In this document: positions 42,360-51,506 of the stretch, piece by piece
Layout: each line of letters begins with the position of its first letter
Position numbering within the stretch: the first letter of the stretch is position 1
Source of the DNA: JAOUEA01 sp963734685
GTDB taxonomy: Bacteria; Actinomycetota; UBA4738; HRBIN12
Assembly: GCA_963734685.1 (NCBI GenBank)
Contig: CAVTIC010000001.1
Span: forward strand, 558,001 to 622,000
Direction: 5' to 3'
DNA: 64,000 bases
Position numbers and translations under genes: made by a program
The notes under the pieces: model-generated
Seen by the model: the letters and a program-made list of their open reading frames with translations, nothing else
What the model was told of the DNA's origin: nothing
The model's database searches: none

Positions 42360-43334
42360 CTACACGGTGATCACGATCTTGCCGGCTGCGTGCCCCTCTT
42401 CCAGGTGACGGATCGCGTCGGGGGCCTCGATCAGCGGGTAGGTCCGGTCGATCACCGGCGTGACCGAGCCGGCCTCGACGAGCTCCGCGAGGGTGACGAG
42501 GTCCTCCTGCGTGATCTTCGTGGCAAGGCCGGTGAGCCGCTGACCCACGAAGAGGGACACCACGGGGGCTCGGAGCATCCCGCGGAAGAAGCCTCCGGTC
42601 CAGCGTCCTCCGCCGTCACCGCCCACGATCACGAGGGTTCCCTTCGGCGTGAGGGCGCGGCGCAGCTGTGACAGTGGCCGTCGGCCGGCGGTGTCGACGA
42701 TCACGTCCCAGCGACGTGAACCGCCCGCGAAGTCCTCGCGCGTGTAGTCGATCACATCGTCGGCGCCGAGCGACCGGACCAGGTCCACCTTCGAGGTGCT
42801 GCACACGCCGGTGACCTGCGCGCCGAACGTCGCGGCGATCTGCACGGCGAGCGATCCCACGCCACCGGCCGCGCCGATCACCAGCACGGTCTGGCCGGGC
42901 TGCACCTTCCCTTCGTCACGGACGGCGCGGAGAGCGGTGATGCCGGAGATCGGAACGGCCGCGGCCAGCTCGAAGGTGAGGTTCGCCGGCTTCGGGACTA
43001 GCTTGTCCGCCGTTGTGATCGCGAGCTCGGCGAACGAGCCCCCGTCGGCGGTGCCCATCACCTCGTCGCCGGGCTGGAAGCGGCTGACGCTCGCGCCGAC
43101 CGCCTCGACCGTGCCCGCGACATCCCAGCCTCGGACGGCAACCTTCGGTCGACGGAACCCGATCGCGAGACGCGCCATGTACGGCTTGCCGGTCATCACG
43201 TGCCACACGTCCGGGCCACAGCCGGCGGCGTGCACCCGCACGAGCACATCGTCCTCGCCGACCACGGGCTCTTCGATGTCTCGGAACTCCAGCACGTCGG
43301 CCGAGCCGTACCGATCCTGCACGATGGCCTTCAT
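42360..43334 (-). CDS. zinc-independent quinone-oxidoreductase-like dehydrogenase (copy 2)
   Basis: A 324-residue medium-chain dehydrogenase/reductase of the quinone oxidoreductase branch. A GroES-like N-terminal part (GEDDVLVRVHAAGCGPDVWHVM) is followed by a Rossmann fold with VLVIGAAGGVGSLAVQIA (about residues 151-168). The structural-zinc cysteines are missing, as usual for NADPH:quinone reductases. It overlaps the upstream paralog by four bases, and the two share most of their sequence (for example RSLGADDVIDYxREDFA), clearly a tandem duplication. The substrate is unknown. Confidence 0.9.
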   Translation of the reverse strand: MKAIVQDRYGSADVLEFRDIEEPVVGEDDVLVRVHAAGCGPDVWHVMTGKPYMARLAIGFRRPKVAVRGWDVAGTVEAVGASVSRFQPGDEVMGTADGGSFAELAITTADKLVPKPANLTFELAAAVPISGITALRAVRDEGKVQPGQTVLVIGAAGGVGSLAVQIAATFGAQVTGVCSTSKVDLVRSLGADDVIDYTREDFAGGSRRWDVIVDTAGRRPLSQLRRALTPKGTLVIVGGDGGGRWTGGFFRGMLRAPVVSLFVGQRLTGLATKITQEDLVTLAELVEAGSVTPVIDRTYPLIEAPDAIRHLEEGHAAGKIVITV

Positions 43335-44299
43335 ACGGTGATGGCGACCTTGCCGCGAGCGCGGCCTTCCACGACGTACCGGATCGCCTCGGGGGCTTCG
43401 ATCAGCGGATAGGTCCGGTCGATGACCGGCGTGACCTTGCCGGCCTCGATGAGTTCGCGCAGGGCATCGAAGTCCTCGCCGCGCTCCTTCGACGCCAGCA
43501 TCGTCAGGCGCTGCGAGACGAACATCGACACGAGGCCCGATCGGAGGTTGCGATCGAAACCCCCGAGCCACTTCCCACCGCCTTCGCCGCCGACGATCAC
43601 GAGCGTGCCCTTGGGCGTGAGCGCGCGCCGGAGATCGGACAGCGAACGGCGGCCCCCGGTGTCGAGGATCAGGTCCCAATGGCGCGTTCCGTCCGCGAAG
43701 TCCTCGCGCGCGTAGTCGATCACATCGTCAGCGCCGAGCGATCGCACGAGGTCCGCCTTCGCCGTGCTGCACACGCCGGTGACCTCGGCGCCGAACGCCT
43801 TGGCGAGCTGCACCGCGAACGAGCCCACGCCGCCGGATGCGCCGACGATCAGCACCTTCTGCCCCGCCTGCACCTTCCCTTTGCGCAGGCCTTGGAGGGC
43901 GGTACCGCCCGAGATCGGGACGACCGCCGCCTGCTCGAACGTGAGGTTCGCCGGCTTCGGCGCGAGCCGTGCCTCGGGCGCCGACGCGTACTCCGCGAAG
44001 GAGCCGTCGGCGGTGCCGAACACCTCGTCGCCCGGCTGGAACCGGGTGACGCTCGATCCGACGGCCTCGACGACACCGGCGACGTCGCGGCCTCGCACGG
44101 GGACCTTGGGTTTGCGCAATCCGAAGCCCATGATGCGGAGCAGGTACGGCTTCCCGGCCATCACGTGCCAGGCGCCGATCTCGACGCCGGCCGCCCTGAC
44201 CTGCACGAGCACGTCGTGCTGTCCAACCCCAGGCTCGGCGACGTCCCTGAACTCCAGGACGTCGGTCGAGCCGTACGTGTCCTGCGTGATCGCCTTCAT
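43331..44299 (-). CDS. quinone-oxidoreductase-like dehydrogenase (copy 1)
   Basis: A 322-residue paralog of the next gene with the same architecture: MKAITQDTYGSTDVLEFRDV at the start, VLIVGASGGVGSFAVQLA for NADP binding and a shared C-terminal PVIDRTYPLIEAPEAIRYVV. GGAGGGG six bases before ATG 44299 decides the start. It is first gene of the operon, with a TTGACA/TACGCT promoter containing TetR-type operators, divergent from the tetR gene that probably controls it. Confidence 0.92.
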   Translation of the reverse strand: MKAITQDTYGSTDVLEFRDVAEPGVGQHDVLVQVRAAGVEIGAWHVMAGKPYLLRIMGFGLRKPKVPVRGRDVAGVVEAVGSSVTRFQPGDEVFGTADGSFAEYASAPEARLAPKPANLTFEQAAVVPISGGTALQGLRKGKVQAGQKVLIVGASGGVGSFAVQLAKAFGAEVTGVCSTAKADLVRSLGADDVIDYAREDFADGTRHWDLILDTGGRRSLSDLRRALTPKGTLVIVGGEGGGKWLGGFDRNLRSGLVSMFVSQRLTMLASKERGEDFDALRELIEAGKVTPVIDRTYPLIEAPEAIRYVVEGRARGKVAITV

Positions 44300-44339
44300 C
44301 CAGATCCCCTCCACTGCCGTCATGTGTGGCGCTCGGTTT

Positions 44340-44396
44340 GTGTACGCCGTACACTGCTGAGGTTCGCAGCGTACGTGTACGGCGTACACTTGTCAA
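44340..44396. promoter_or_regulatory. twin TetR operators in the divergent promoter region
   Basis: Two 15-base inverted repeats of the form GTGTACGnCGTACAC lie at 44340-44354 and 44375-44389, 35 bases apart center to center. On the minus strand, TTGACA (complement of 44391-44396), 17 bases, TACGCT (complement of 44368-44373) forms the dehydrogenase promoter. The second operator lies within its spacer and the first just downstream of the expected transcription start. Confidence 0.85.
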
Positions 44397-44420
44397 CCGA
44401 CCCCGTGGGAAGGTCAGCAC

Positions 44421-45101
44421 ATGAGCACCGAGATCGAGGCCGGCGCCCAGGCCCGGGTGCCGCTGACGAGGGAACGGGTGCTGAACACCGCCGTGGCCCT
44501 GGCCGATCAGGGCGGCGTCGAGGCGTTGAGCATGCGGAAGCTCGCGCAGGCCCTCGACGTCGTGCCGATGGCGCTGTACCGGCACGTGGCCAACAAGGAC
44601 GAGCTCCTGAGCGGCCTGGTCGACGTCGTCATCGGCGAGATCGACCCGCTGCTCGAGGGAGCCGACTGGAAGACGGCGATGCGGCAGCGGATCCTCTCGG
44701 CCCGCCGCGCGCTCCTCCGCCATCCATGGGCGTCGAGGGTGATGGAGTCGCGGACCACCCCCACGCCGGTCGTACTCGCCTACATGGACTCGATGATCGG
44801 ACTGCTGCGCACCGGGGGTTTCTCCCTCGACCTGACCCACCACGCGCTGCACGCGATGGGCAGCCGGTTGTTCGGGTTCACCCAGGAGCTGTTCAACGAC
44901 ACCACCGACGTCGACCCACAGGCCGAGGCGACGATGTGGGAGGCGATGGCCGACACGTACCCGTTCATCTACGAGATCTTCACGACGATCTCGCACGACG
45001 ACAGGTCGGTCGTGGGTGCGGGCTGTGACGACCAGTTCGAGTTCGAGTTCGCCCTGGACCTGATGCTCGACGGCATCGAACGGCTCACAGACCGATCGTG
45101 A
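44421..45101 (+). CDS. TetR-family regulator (TetR_C-type ligand domain)
   Basis: A 226-residue regulator. The helix-turn-helix (residues 14-62) contains LTRERVLNTAVALADQGGVE, LSMRKLAQALDVV and the family hallmark MALYRHVANKDELL. The C-terminal domain resembles the TetR_C fold of TetR itself. GGAAGG about eight bases before the ATG is the likely ribosome binding site. It is divergent from the dehydrogenase pair, and the twin GTGTACG operators between them make it the obvious repressor of both genes. Confidence 0.93.
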   Translation: MSTEIEAGAQARVPLTRERVLNTAVALADQGGVEALSMRKLAQALDVVPMALYRHVANKDELLSGLVDVVIGEIDPLLEGADWKTAMRQRILSARRALLRHPWASRVMESRTTPTPVVLAYMDSMIGLLRTGGFSLDLTHHALHAMGSRLFGFTQELFNDTTDVDPQAEATMWEAMADTYPFIYEIFTTISHDDRSVVGAGCDDQFEFEFALDLMLDGIERLTDRS

Positions 45102-45160
45102 CACGCGGCACGTGGGCCACGCCGACATCATCCACGGAGGCGAGTCTTAGACTCACCGCG

Positions 45161-45715
45161 ATGAGCGACGTCGACGAGCAGGATCGTCCGGCATCGTCGG
45201 TCGCGACCGACGAGACCGCCACGCTCCTCCGCTCCCTGGAACACGTGCGCGAGATCATCGCGTGGAAGTGCGGCGGCCTCGACGCGGCCGGCCTGCAGGC
45301 GACGGTCGGGGCCTCCACGATCACTCTCGGCGGGCTGCTCAAGCACCTGGCCCTCGTCGAGGACGACTGGTTCTCCGAGAAGCTCCGTGGACACGAGCTC
45401 GGGCCACCGTGGAACGCGGTGGACTGGGACGCCGACCCTCACTGGGAGTGGCGCACGGCCGCCGACGATACTCCCGATCAGCTCATGACCCTCTGGCAAG
45501 AGGCCGTGGCCCGCTCCCGCGCCGCGCTCGACGAGGCGCTGGCCGAGGACGGCATGGACCAGCTCGTGACGCGGGTCACGAACTCCCGCGGCGAGGCGCC
45601 CAACCTGCGCCGTCACGTGCAGGACATGATCGAGGAGTACGCGAGGCACGCCGGGCACGCCGATCTGATCCGGGAGTCGGTGGACGGGCTGGTCGGCGAG
45701 GACCCGCCGCGCTGA
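45161..45715 (+). CDS. DinB-family protein (DUF664-like)
   Basis: A 184-residue DinB-superfamily protein: LEHVREIIAWKCGGLDAAGL, LLKHLALVEDDWFSEKLRGH and HVQDMIEEYARHAGHADLIRE, which supply the three His positions of the metal site. The ATG at 45161 is preferred over an upstream in-frame GTG because TAGACT (45148-45153) lies seven bases before it. The substrate is unknown; mycothiol-dependent transfer is usual for actinobacterial relatives. Confidence 0.88.
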   Translation: MSDVDEQDRPASSVATDETATLLRSLEHVREIIAWKCGGLDAAGLQATVGASTITLGGLLKHLALVEDDWFSEKLRGHELGPPWNAVDWDADPHWEWRTAADDTPDQLMTLWQEAVARSRAALDEALAEDGMDQLVTRVTNSRGEAPNLRRHVQDMIEEYARHAGHADLIRESVDGLVGEDPPR

Positions 45716-45793
45716 CACCGTCCTTTGCCCCTGCCGCCGGGGCCTCGTGCGTCCGGAGTGACGGTTGTCGGTGCCGGCCCCTAGGGTCGGAGG

Positions 45794-46507
45794 ATGTCGA
45801 ACGCACCGATCATCTTGGTTCCCGGGTTCTGGCTCGGCGCGTGGGCGTGGGACGAGGTCACCGACGCGTTGCGCGACGATGGGCACGACGTCACCGCGCT
45901 GACGCTGCCCGGTCTCGAGTCGGTCGGCGCCGACCGGTCGTCGATCACGCTGAACGACCACGTCGAGGCGATCTGCGACGCGGTCCGAGCGGCGGGCGCG
46001 CCCGTCGTGCTGGCCGTGCACAGCGGCGCCGCGATCCCCGGCTACGGCGCGACCGACCGCGTGCCCAAGCTGATCGCGCACATGGTCTACGTCGACACCG
46101 GCCCGGGGACCGCCGCGATGGATCCCGACGTCGAGGGCGACGAGTACCCTCTGCCATCGGCGGAGGAGCTCGCGGAGGGGGAGAACCTCGACGGGCTCAG
46201 CGAAGAGCAGCTCGAGACGTTCCGGGATCGGGCCGTGCCCGAGCCGGCCGGCGCGCTCCGCGACGCGCCCGAGCTCAGCAACGATTCGCGGCACGACGTG
46301 CCGAGTACGCTGGTCGCGACCGGATACACGTCGCAGGACTACCGGGACGCGGCCGCAGAGGGCCAGGCGTGGCTCGCGGGTCTCACCGAGCTGCGCGACG
46401 TCACCTACGTGGACCTGCCGACGAGCCACTGGCCGATGTGGTCGCGCCCTCGCGAGCTCGCCGCGATCATCGGCGAGATCGCGAAGGCACATGCCTCCGG
46501 CGCCTGA
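45794..46507 (+). CDS. alpha/beta hydrolase
   Basis: A 237-residue alpha/beta-fold hydrolase. The oxyanion segment VPGFWLGAWAWDEV is near the N-terminus, the nucleophile is Ser77 in AVHSGAA (a variant of GxSxG), and the C-terminal catalytic His lies in LPTSHWPMWSRP. TAGGGT (45782-45787) lies six bases before the ATG. GGAGG directly abuts the ATG and is too close to act as a ribosome binding site. The substrate is unknown. Confidence 0.87.
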   Translation: MSNAPIILVPGFWLGAWAWDEVTDALRDDGHDVTALTLPGLESVGADRSSITLNDHVEAICDAVRAAGAPVVLAVHSGAAIPGYGATDRVPKLIAHMVYVDTGPGTAAMDPDVEGDEYPLPSAEELAEGENLDGLSEEQLETFRDRAVPEPAGALRDAPELSNDSRHDVPSTLVATGYTSQDYRDAAAEGQAWLAGLTELRDVTYVDLPTSHWPMWSRPRELAAIIGEIAKAHASGA

Positions 46508-46531
46508 TCGGGACGCTCCCGAGATGTGAGG

Positions 46532-46984
46532 ATGACGCGCGTGGAGAAAGTTGACACCACGCCCGACGAGTTCCTCGCCTCCCTTCCGGACGAGATCCGC
46601 GGCCCGATGGCGGAGCTCGACTCGGTCATCACCTCGTGCCTTCCGGGTCGGGCGCGGGTCCTCTGGGAAGGGCAGTTCTGGGGCGGCAGCGAGCAGCGGA
46701 TCATCGGATACGGCGGGATCGTGCAGACGCGTCCGCGCGGTAGGACCGCCGAGTGGTTCCTGGTCGGCCTCGCCAGGCAACAGCGGTACTTCAGCATGTA
46801 CATGAATGCCGTGCTCGACGGCTCGTACCTGCTCGCCCGCTATGCAGGTCGGCTGGGCAAGGTGAAGACGGGGTCGGCGAGCCTCAGCTTCTCGAGCCTC
46901 GACGATGTCGACCTCGATGTGCTCAGGGCGCTCCTCACGCAGGCCCACGATATGACGCCGAAGGACGGGACCGTTCCTGGCTGA
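46532..46984 (+). CDS. DUF1801 (YdhG-like) protein
   Basis: A 150-residue protein of the DUF1801/YdhG family: PDEFLASLPDEIRGPMAELD, then the aromatic GQFWGGSEQRIIGYGGI and a C-terminal helical part. The function is unknown. An in-frame GTG two codons upstream is an alternative start. Only ten bases separate it from the LuxR regulator start. Confidence 0.8.
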   Translation: MTRVEKVDTTPDEFLASLPDEIRGPMAELDSVITSCLPGRARVLWEGQFWGGSEQRIIGYGGIVQTRPRGRTAEWFLVGLARQQRYFSMYMNAVLDGSYLLARYAGRLGKVKTGSASLSFSSLDDVDLDVLRALLTQAHDMTPKDGTVPG

Positions 46985-46994
46985 AACCGGCTCG

Positions 46995-49787
46995 ATGGAC
47001 GCGTTCCGGCCCACGCGACACGATGACCCGATGGGAGGGATGCCTCTGTTCGGGCGGGAGCACGAGCTCCTCGTGCTCGACGAGCTGATCGACGGCGTGG
47101 GAGATCGGGGAGCAGCCCTGGTGGTACGCGGCGAACCCGGCATCGGGAAGTCCGCCCTGCTGCGGGCCGCGAGCGATCGAGCGGTCGCCAACGGCATGAC
47201 GAGACTGCGCGCGACGGGCATCCAGTCGGAGACCGCGCTGGCGTTCGCCGGTCTGCACCAGCTCTTGCTGCCGGTGATCGACGGGATCGAGGACCTGCCG
47301 GGCCCGCAACGCGATGCGGTGCTCTCTGCGTTCGGCATGGCCGATGCAGCCGCCCCCGACCTCTTCCTCACGGCGCTCGCGACGCTGGAGCTGCTGGCCG
47401 ACGCCGCATCGGCCACGCCGCTGCTCCTGATCGTGGAGGACGCGCACTGGCTCGACCGGCCGACCGGCGACGTGCTCGCCTTCGTCGCCCGGCGGATCGA
47501 GCTCGAGCCGATCGCGATGCTGTTCGCGATCCGCGAGGGGTTCGACAGTCCCATGATCGACACGGGCCTACCAGAGCTGCGGGTCGAGCCCCTCGACGAG
47601 GTCGACGCGGCGACGCTGATCGACGCACGAGCCCCCGACTTGTCGCCGACGGCTCGCGACCGGCTCCTGCTCGAAGCCGAAGGGAACCCGCTCGCCCTCG
47701 TCGAGCTGCCGCGCGCGATCGGGCCGCGCGGTGACGACGCGCGGCTGCCCGAGGTGCTGCCGCTGACAGCACGGCTCGAGGGAGCCTTCGCGGCGCGGGC
47801 GGCCGACCTCGCCGTTCCCGCCGGCACGGCGGTCTTGGTCGCGGCAGTGGACGACGGCGACGACCTCGTCGAGATCCTCGCAGCGGCGGGCCGCGCTACC
47901 GGCACCGACGTGAGCGCCACATCGCTGGAGCCGGCCGTCGACGCGCGCCTGATCGAGATCGAGGGAGCGAAGGTCCGCTTCCACCATCCGCTCGTGCGCT
48001 CGGCGGTCGCCTCGGCCGCGAGCGCGGCCGATCGCCGTGCTGCCCATGACGCACTTGCCGATGCGATCGTGGCCGACTCGGACCGCTCGACGTGGCACCG
48101 GGCGGCGGCGACCCTCGCGCCCGACGAGGGCGTCGCGTCGGACCTCGAGCGGGCGGCGATGCAGGCGAAGCATCGAGGCGGCCTCGCGGTCGCGGTGTCG
48201 GCGCTGACGCGGGCAGCCGAGCTGAGTGAGGACGCCGACGCCCGGAGGCGCCGTCTGATCGTCGGGGCGCAGATGGCGTTCGAACTCGGCCGGCCCGAGC
48301 TGGTCGGGCGGCTGATCGCCGAGGCCGAGACGCTGAACCTCGGCCCGGCCGAGCGTGCGCAGTTGATGTGGATGCGCGAGATGCACGAGGAGGACCCCTC
48401 GGGAGGCGCGACACGGGTGCGCGCGCTGGTCGAGATCTCGGAGCGGACGGCGGCGGACGGGGATCTGCAGCTCGCGATGCACTTCCTGCGCGCCGCAGCC
48501 CTGCGCTGCTTCTGGGCCGATCCCGGCACCGAGGCGCGGTTCCTCGTCGTCGACGCGGTCGAGCGGGCCGCCGACGACCCGAACGACCCGGAGGTGCTCG
48601 CGATCCTCGCGTGGGCCGCCCCGGTCGAACGAGGCCCTGCGGTAGTGGCTCGCATAGCGGCGCTCGACCCCTACGCCGATCGAGATCCGGCCGCGTCGCG
48701 GCTCGTGGGAACCGCCGCGACCTCGTTGGGTGCCTATGACCTAGCGCCTCCCTACCTGGCGGCCTCGGTCGACGGCCTCCGCTCGGAAGGACGGTTGGGG
48801 CTGTTGGCGCAGGCTCTCGTCTCCCAAGCGTTCGCCGGCATCTACTCTGGAAACTGGGACACGGCGCTGCCCGCCGCCGAGGAGGCCGGACGCCTGGCGA
48901 AGGAGACCGCGCAACCTCGTTGGCTGGCCGGGGCGCTGGCCGCCGAGGCGACGCTCACCGGGCTCCGAGGCGACGACGCGGCCGCAACCGACCTGGCCTC
49001 GCAGGCCGAGCGCGCGATCGGCCCCCATGGCAACAACTACATCCTCGCCCTGCTGCAGTTCGCGCGCGGGACCGCCGCGCTCGGCGCCGGCCGATTCGAC
49101 GATGCGTGCAGCCAGCTGCGGCGTATGTTCGACCCGACCGACGCTGCCTTCCACCCATACATCAGGTGCTGGGCCGTCGCGGAGCTGGCCGAGGCGGCCG
49201 CGCGAGTCGACGAGCACGAGCAGGCGCGTCGACACCTCGGGAGGTTCACCGGCGGGACCGACGACTCCTGGTCCCCGATCCTCGACGCGGGGCTGGCGGT
49301 CGCGCGACCGATGCTCGCCGACGACGACCGAGCCGAGGCGCTGTTCCAGCAGGGCCTGAGCCGGGATCTGACCGCCTGGCCCTTCTTCCGCGCGCGCCTG
49401 CTCATGGCCTACGGGGAGTGGCTGCGCCGCCAACGACGGGTTGCCGAGTCGCGGGCCCCCCTGCGCGCCGCGAGGCAGGGCTTCGACGCGCTCGGTGCCA
49501 CCCCATGGGGCGAACGAGCGCGCGAGGAGCTGCGGGCATCGGGCGAGGCGAGCGATCGACGGGAACCCTACGCCTGGGATCTGCTCTCACCCCAGGAACT
49601 GAGGATCGCCCAGCTCGCGGCCGAAGGCCTGTCGAACCGGGAGATCGGCCAGCGCCTGTACCTGTCCCATCGCACGATCGGCTCGCACCTGCACCGGTTG
49701 TTCCCCAAGCTCGGTATCACGTCCCGCCAGCAGCTCGCGTCGGCGCTCCGGCGTTCCACCGGCGACGGGCAGGATGCAGTCATCTGA
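46995..49787 (+). CDS. LAL-type LuxR regulator with AAA ATPase domain
   Basis: A 930-residue regulator. The N-terminal AAA_16/STAND ATPase has Walker A RGEPGIGKSALL (residues 45-56) and Walker B LLLIVEDAHWLD. A long helical, TPR-like middle region follows, and a C-terminal LuxR helix-turn-helix (about residues 862-925: LSPQELRIAQLAAEGLSNRE then IGQRLYLSHRTIGSHLHRLF). Such LAL proteins are transcriptional activators triggered by a ligand. An in-frame ATG at 47031 is an alternative start. The hydrolase 76 bases downstream is the likeliest target. Confidence 0.92.
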   Translation: MDAFRPTRHDDPMGGMPLFGREHELLVLDELIDGVGDRGAALVVRGEPGIGKSALLRAASDRAVANGMTRLRATGIQSETALAFAGLHQLLLPVIDGIEDLPGPQRDAVLSAFGMADAAAPDLFLTALATLELLADAASATPLLLIVEDAHWLDRPTGDVLAFVARRIELEPIAMLFAIREGFDSPMIDTGLPELRVEPLDEVDAATLIDARAPDLSPTARDRLLLEAEGNPLALVELPRAIGPRGDDARLPEVLPLTARLEGAFAARAADLAVPAGTAVLVAAVDDGDDLVEILAAAGRATGTDVSATSLEPAVDARLIEIEGAKVRFHHPLVRSAVASAASAADRRAAHDALADAIVADSDRSTWHRAAATLAPDEGVASDLERAAMQAKHRGGLAVAVSALTRAAELSEDADARRRRLIVGAQMAFELGRPELVGRLIAEAETLNLGPAERAQLMWMREMHEEDPSGGATRVRALVEISERTAADGDLQLAMHFLRAAALRCFWADPGTEARFLVVDAVERAADDPNDPEVLAILAWAAPVERGPAVVARIAALDPYADRDPAASRLVGTAATSLGAYDLAPPYLAASVDGLRSEGRLGLLAQALVSQAFAGIYSGNWDTALPAAEEAGRLAKETAQPRWLAGALAAEATLTGLRGDDAAATDLASQAERAIGPHGNNYILALLQFARGTAALGAGRFDDACSQLRRMFDPTDAAFHPYIRCWAVAELAEAAARVDEHEQARRHLGRFTGGTDDSWSPILDAGLAVARPMLADDDRAEALFQQGLSRDLTAWPFFRARLLMAYGEWLRRQRRVAESRAPLRAARQGFDALGATPWGERAREELRASGEASDRREPYAWDLLSPQELRIAQLAAEGLSNREIGQRLYLSHRTIGSHLHRLFPKLGITSRQQLASALRRSTGDGQDAVI

Positions 49788-49813
49788 CGCAAGCGTCGGC
49801 CGTCACGCTTCCC

Positions 49814-49848
49814 TAGCCTCGGCCAACGAGCAGAACGAGGGAAACGAG
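49814..49848 (+). promoter_or_regulatory. -10 box and AACGAG triple repeat before the hydrolase
   Basis: TAGCCT (49814-49819) could be a -10 element. Just downstream, AACGAG occurs three times at 49825, 49834 and 49843, a nine-base period, leading into the ribosome binding site. The repeat could be a regulator site or simple sequence. Confidence 0.4.
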
Positions 49849-49863
49849 GGAAGGGAGCGCGCC

Positions 49864-50682
49864 ATGATCGCGAGTCCGGACACGATCGTCCTGATCCACG
49901 GCTTCTGGGTGACCCCGAGGAGCTGGGAACACTGGAAGTCCCGCTTCGAGAGCCGCGGCTACACCGTGCTCACGCCCGGCTACCCCGGCTTCGAGGTCGA
50001 GGTGGAGGCGCTGCGCGAGGACCCGACCCCGATCGAGGAGCTCCGGGTGCCGGCGATCATCGAGAAGCTCGCAGACCTCATCAGCGGGCTCGACACGCCG
50101 CCGATCCTGATGGGCCACTCGGCGGGCGGGGTGTTCACGCAGATACTGCTCGACCACGGGTTCGGGGCGTGTGGCGTGGCGATCAACTCGGCCCCCACCG
50201 AGGGCGTGCGCGTCGTGCCCCTCTCACAGCTCAAGGCCACGTTCCCGGTGCTGAAGAACCCGGCGAACCGCCACAAGGCGGTCGGGTTCACACCGGAACA
50301 GTGGCACTACGCCTTCACGAACACGTTCAGCGAGGAGGAGTCGCTCGCCCTCTTCGAGCGCTACCACATCCCCGCCTCGGGCCGGGTCTTCTGGGGCAGC
50401 GCCCTCGCGAACATCCACCCCGGCCACGACGACCCGTGGGTGAACTACCGCAACCCCGATCGGGCACCGCTCTTGTTCATCTCGGGGAGCGAGGACAACC
50501 TGATGCCGCCATCGATCCAGATGTCGAACGCGAAGCACTACAAAGCACCTGGCCTGGTCACCGAGGTCAAGGAGTACGAGGGATACGCGCACCTGCTTCC
50601 CGCGCAGCAAGGCTGGGAGGAGATCGCCGACGACGCGCTCGCGTGGGCCATCGAGCACTCGAAGTTGCCGGTCGCCGGGTAG
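49864..50682 (+). CDS. alpha/beta hydrolase
   Basis: A 272-residue alpha/beta-fold hydrolase: LIHGFWVTPRSWEHWKSRFE, the nucleophile Ser86 in MGHSAGGVFTQ, ISGSEDNLMPP for the acid and EYEGYAHLLPAQ for the His. GGGAAGGGAG six bases before ATG 49864 decides the start. It lies just downstream of the LAL regulator and upstream of the metallo-hydrolase, which starts 11 bases after its stop. The substrate is unknown. Confidence 0.9.
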   Translation: MIASPDTIVLIHGFWVTPRSWEHWKSRFESRGYTVLTPGYPGFEVEVEALREDPTPIEELRVPAIIEKLADLISGLDTPPILMGHSAGGVFTQILLDHGFGACGVAINSAPTEGVRVVPLSQLKATFPVLKNPANRHKAVGFTPEQWHYAFTNTFSEEESLALFERYHIPASGRVFWGSALANIHPGHDDPWVNYRNPDRAPLLFISGSEDNLMPPSIQMSNAKHYKAPGLVTEVKEYEGYAHLLPAQQGWEEIADDALAWAIEHSKLPVAG

Positions 50683-50693
50683 GCGCCTTCCGC

Positions 50694-51506
50694 ATGGACG
50701 GCGTGCGCATCACTCACATCGGCGGCCCGACCGTCCTGATCGAGGCCGAAGGCTGGCGCATACTCAGCGACCCGACGTTCGACCCGCCCGGCCGCAGGTA
50801 CGGGTTCGGTTGGGGAACGTCGTCACGCAAGCTGACGGGACCAGCGATCCCACCCGCCGACCTGGGCCCGATCGACGTAGCGCTCGTGTCACACGACACC
50901 CACGCCGACAACCTCGACGACGCCGGCCGGGCCCTGTTGCCTTTGGCCGGCGTCGTCATCACCACGACTTCGGCCGCGAGGCGGCTCGGTAGCGGTGCTC
51001 GGGGGCTCGACCCGTGGGCCACGACGCGGCTGGAGGCTCCGGGCCTTCCTTCGATCGAGGTCACAGCCACGCCGTGCCGGCACGGTCCGCCGCTCAGTCG
51101 CAGGATCGCGGGCGACGTGGTCGGCTTCGCCCTTCGCTGGGATGGGCAGGAACATGGCGTGCTCTGGATCTCCGGCGACACAGTGCTCTACGACGGCGTG
51201 CGACAGGTCGCCGACCGCTTCCAGGTCGACATGGCGGTCCTTCACCTCGGCGCGGTGCGGTTCCCGGTCACGGGTCCGGTGCGCTACAGCATGACGGCGG
51301 CCGACGCGGTCGAGCTGTGCCGACGGATCCGCCCACGCACCGCGATCCCGGTGCACTACGAGGGCTGGTCGCATTTCTCCCAGGGGGCGGACGGCATCGA
51401 GCGAGCGATCGCTGCTGGCCCACGCGGCATCCACGAGATGTTCCGGCCAGTGCCGATCGGGGTTCCGACGCCGACCGAACGGAAGGACGTGCAACCGAAA
51501 GGGTAG
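50694..51506 (+). CDS. MBL-fold metallo-hydrolase with variant metal motif
   Basis: A 270-residue beta-lactamase-fold protein of the UlaG-like group: ITHIGGPTVLIEAEGWRILSDP, then SHDTHADNLD (residues 66-75), CRHGPP, LWISGDTVLYDG and IPVHYEGWSHF. In place of the canonical HxHxDH, the sequence is D-T-H-A-D-N. Relatives commonly have SHDHHADNLD, so one His is Thr here. Activity may be altered. I start at ATG 50694, after the hydrolase stop. The two genes probably share a transcript. Confidence 0.85.
   Translation: MDGVRITHIGGPTVLIEAEGWRILSDPTFDPPGRRYGFGWGTSSRKLTGPAIPPADLGPIDVALVSHDTHADNLDDAGRALLPLAGVVITTTSAARRLGSGARGLDPWATTRLEAPGLPSIEVTATPCRHGPPLSRRIAGDVVGFALRWDGQEHGVLWISGDTVLYDGVRQVADRFQVDMAVLHLGAVRFPVTGPVRYSMTAADAVELCRRIRPRTAIPVHYEGWSHFSQGADGIERAIAAGPRGIHEMFRPVPIGVPTPTERKDVQPKG

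Noticed and set aside
45128..48655. A 1,175-codon open frame on the minus strand opposite the LuxR regulator and neighbours
   Set aside because: The translation is Ser/Arg/Ala-rich with no domain. It is the antisense shadow of well-supported plus-strand genes, and such long antisense frames are expected at this GC content.
49825..49848. AACGAG triple repeat considered as a CRISPR-like or microsatellite element
   Set aside because: It is far too short for CRISPR and has only three units. It is kept only as a low-confidence regulatory note.
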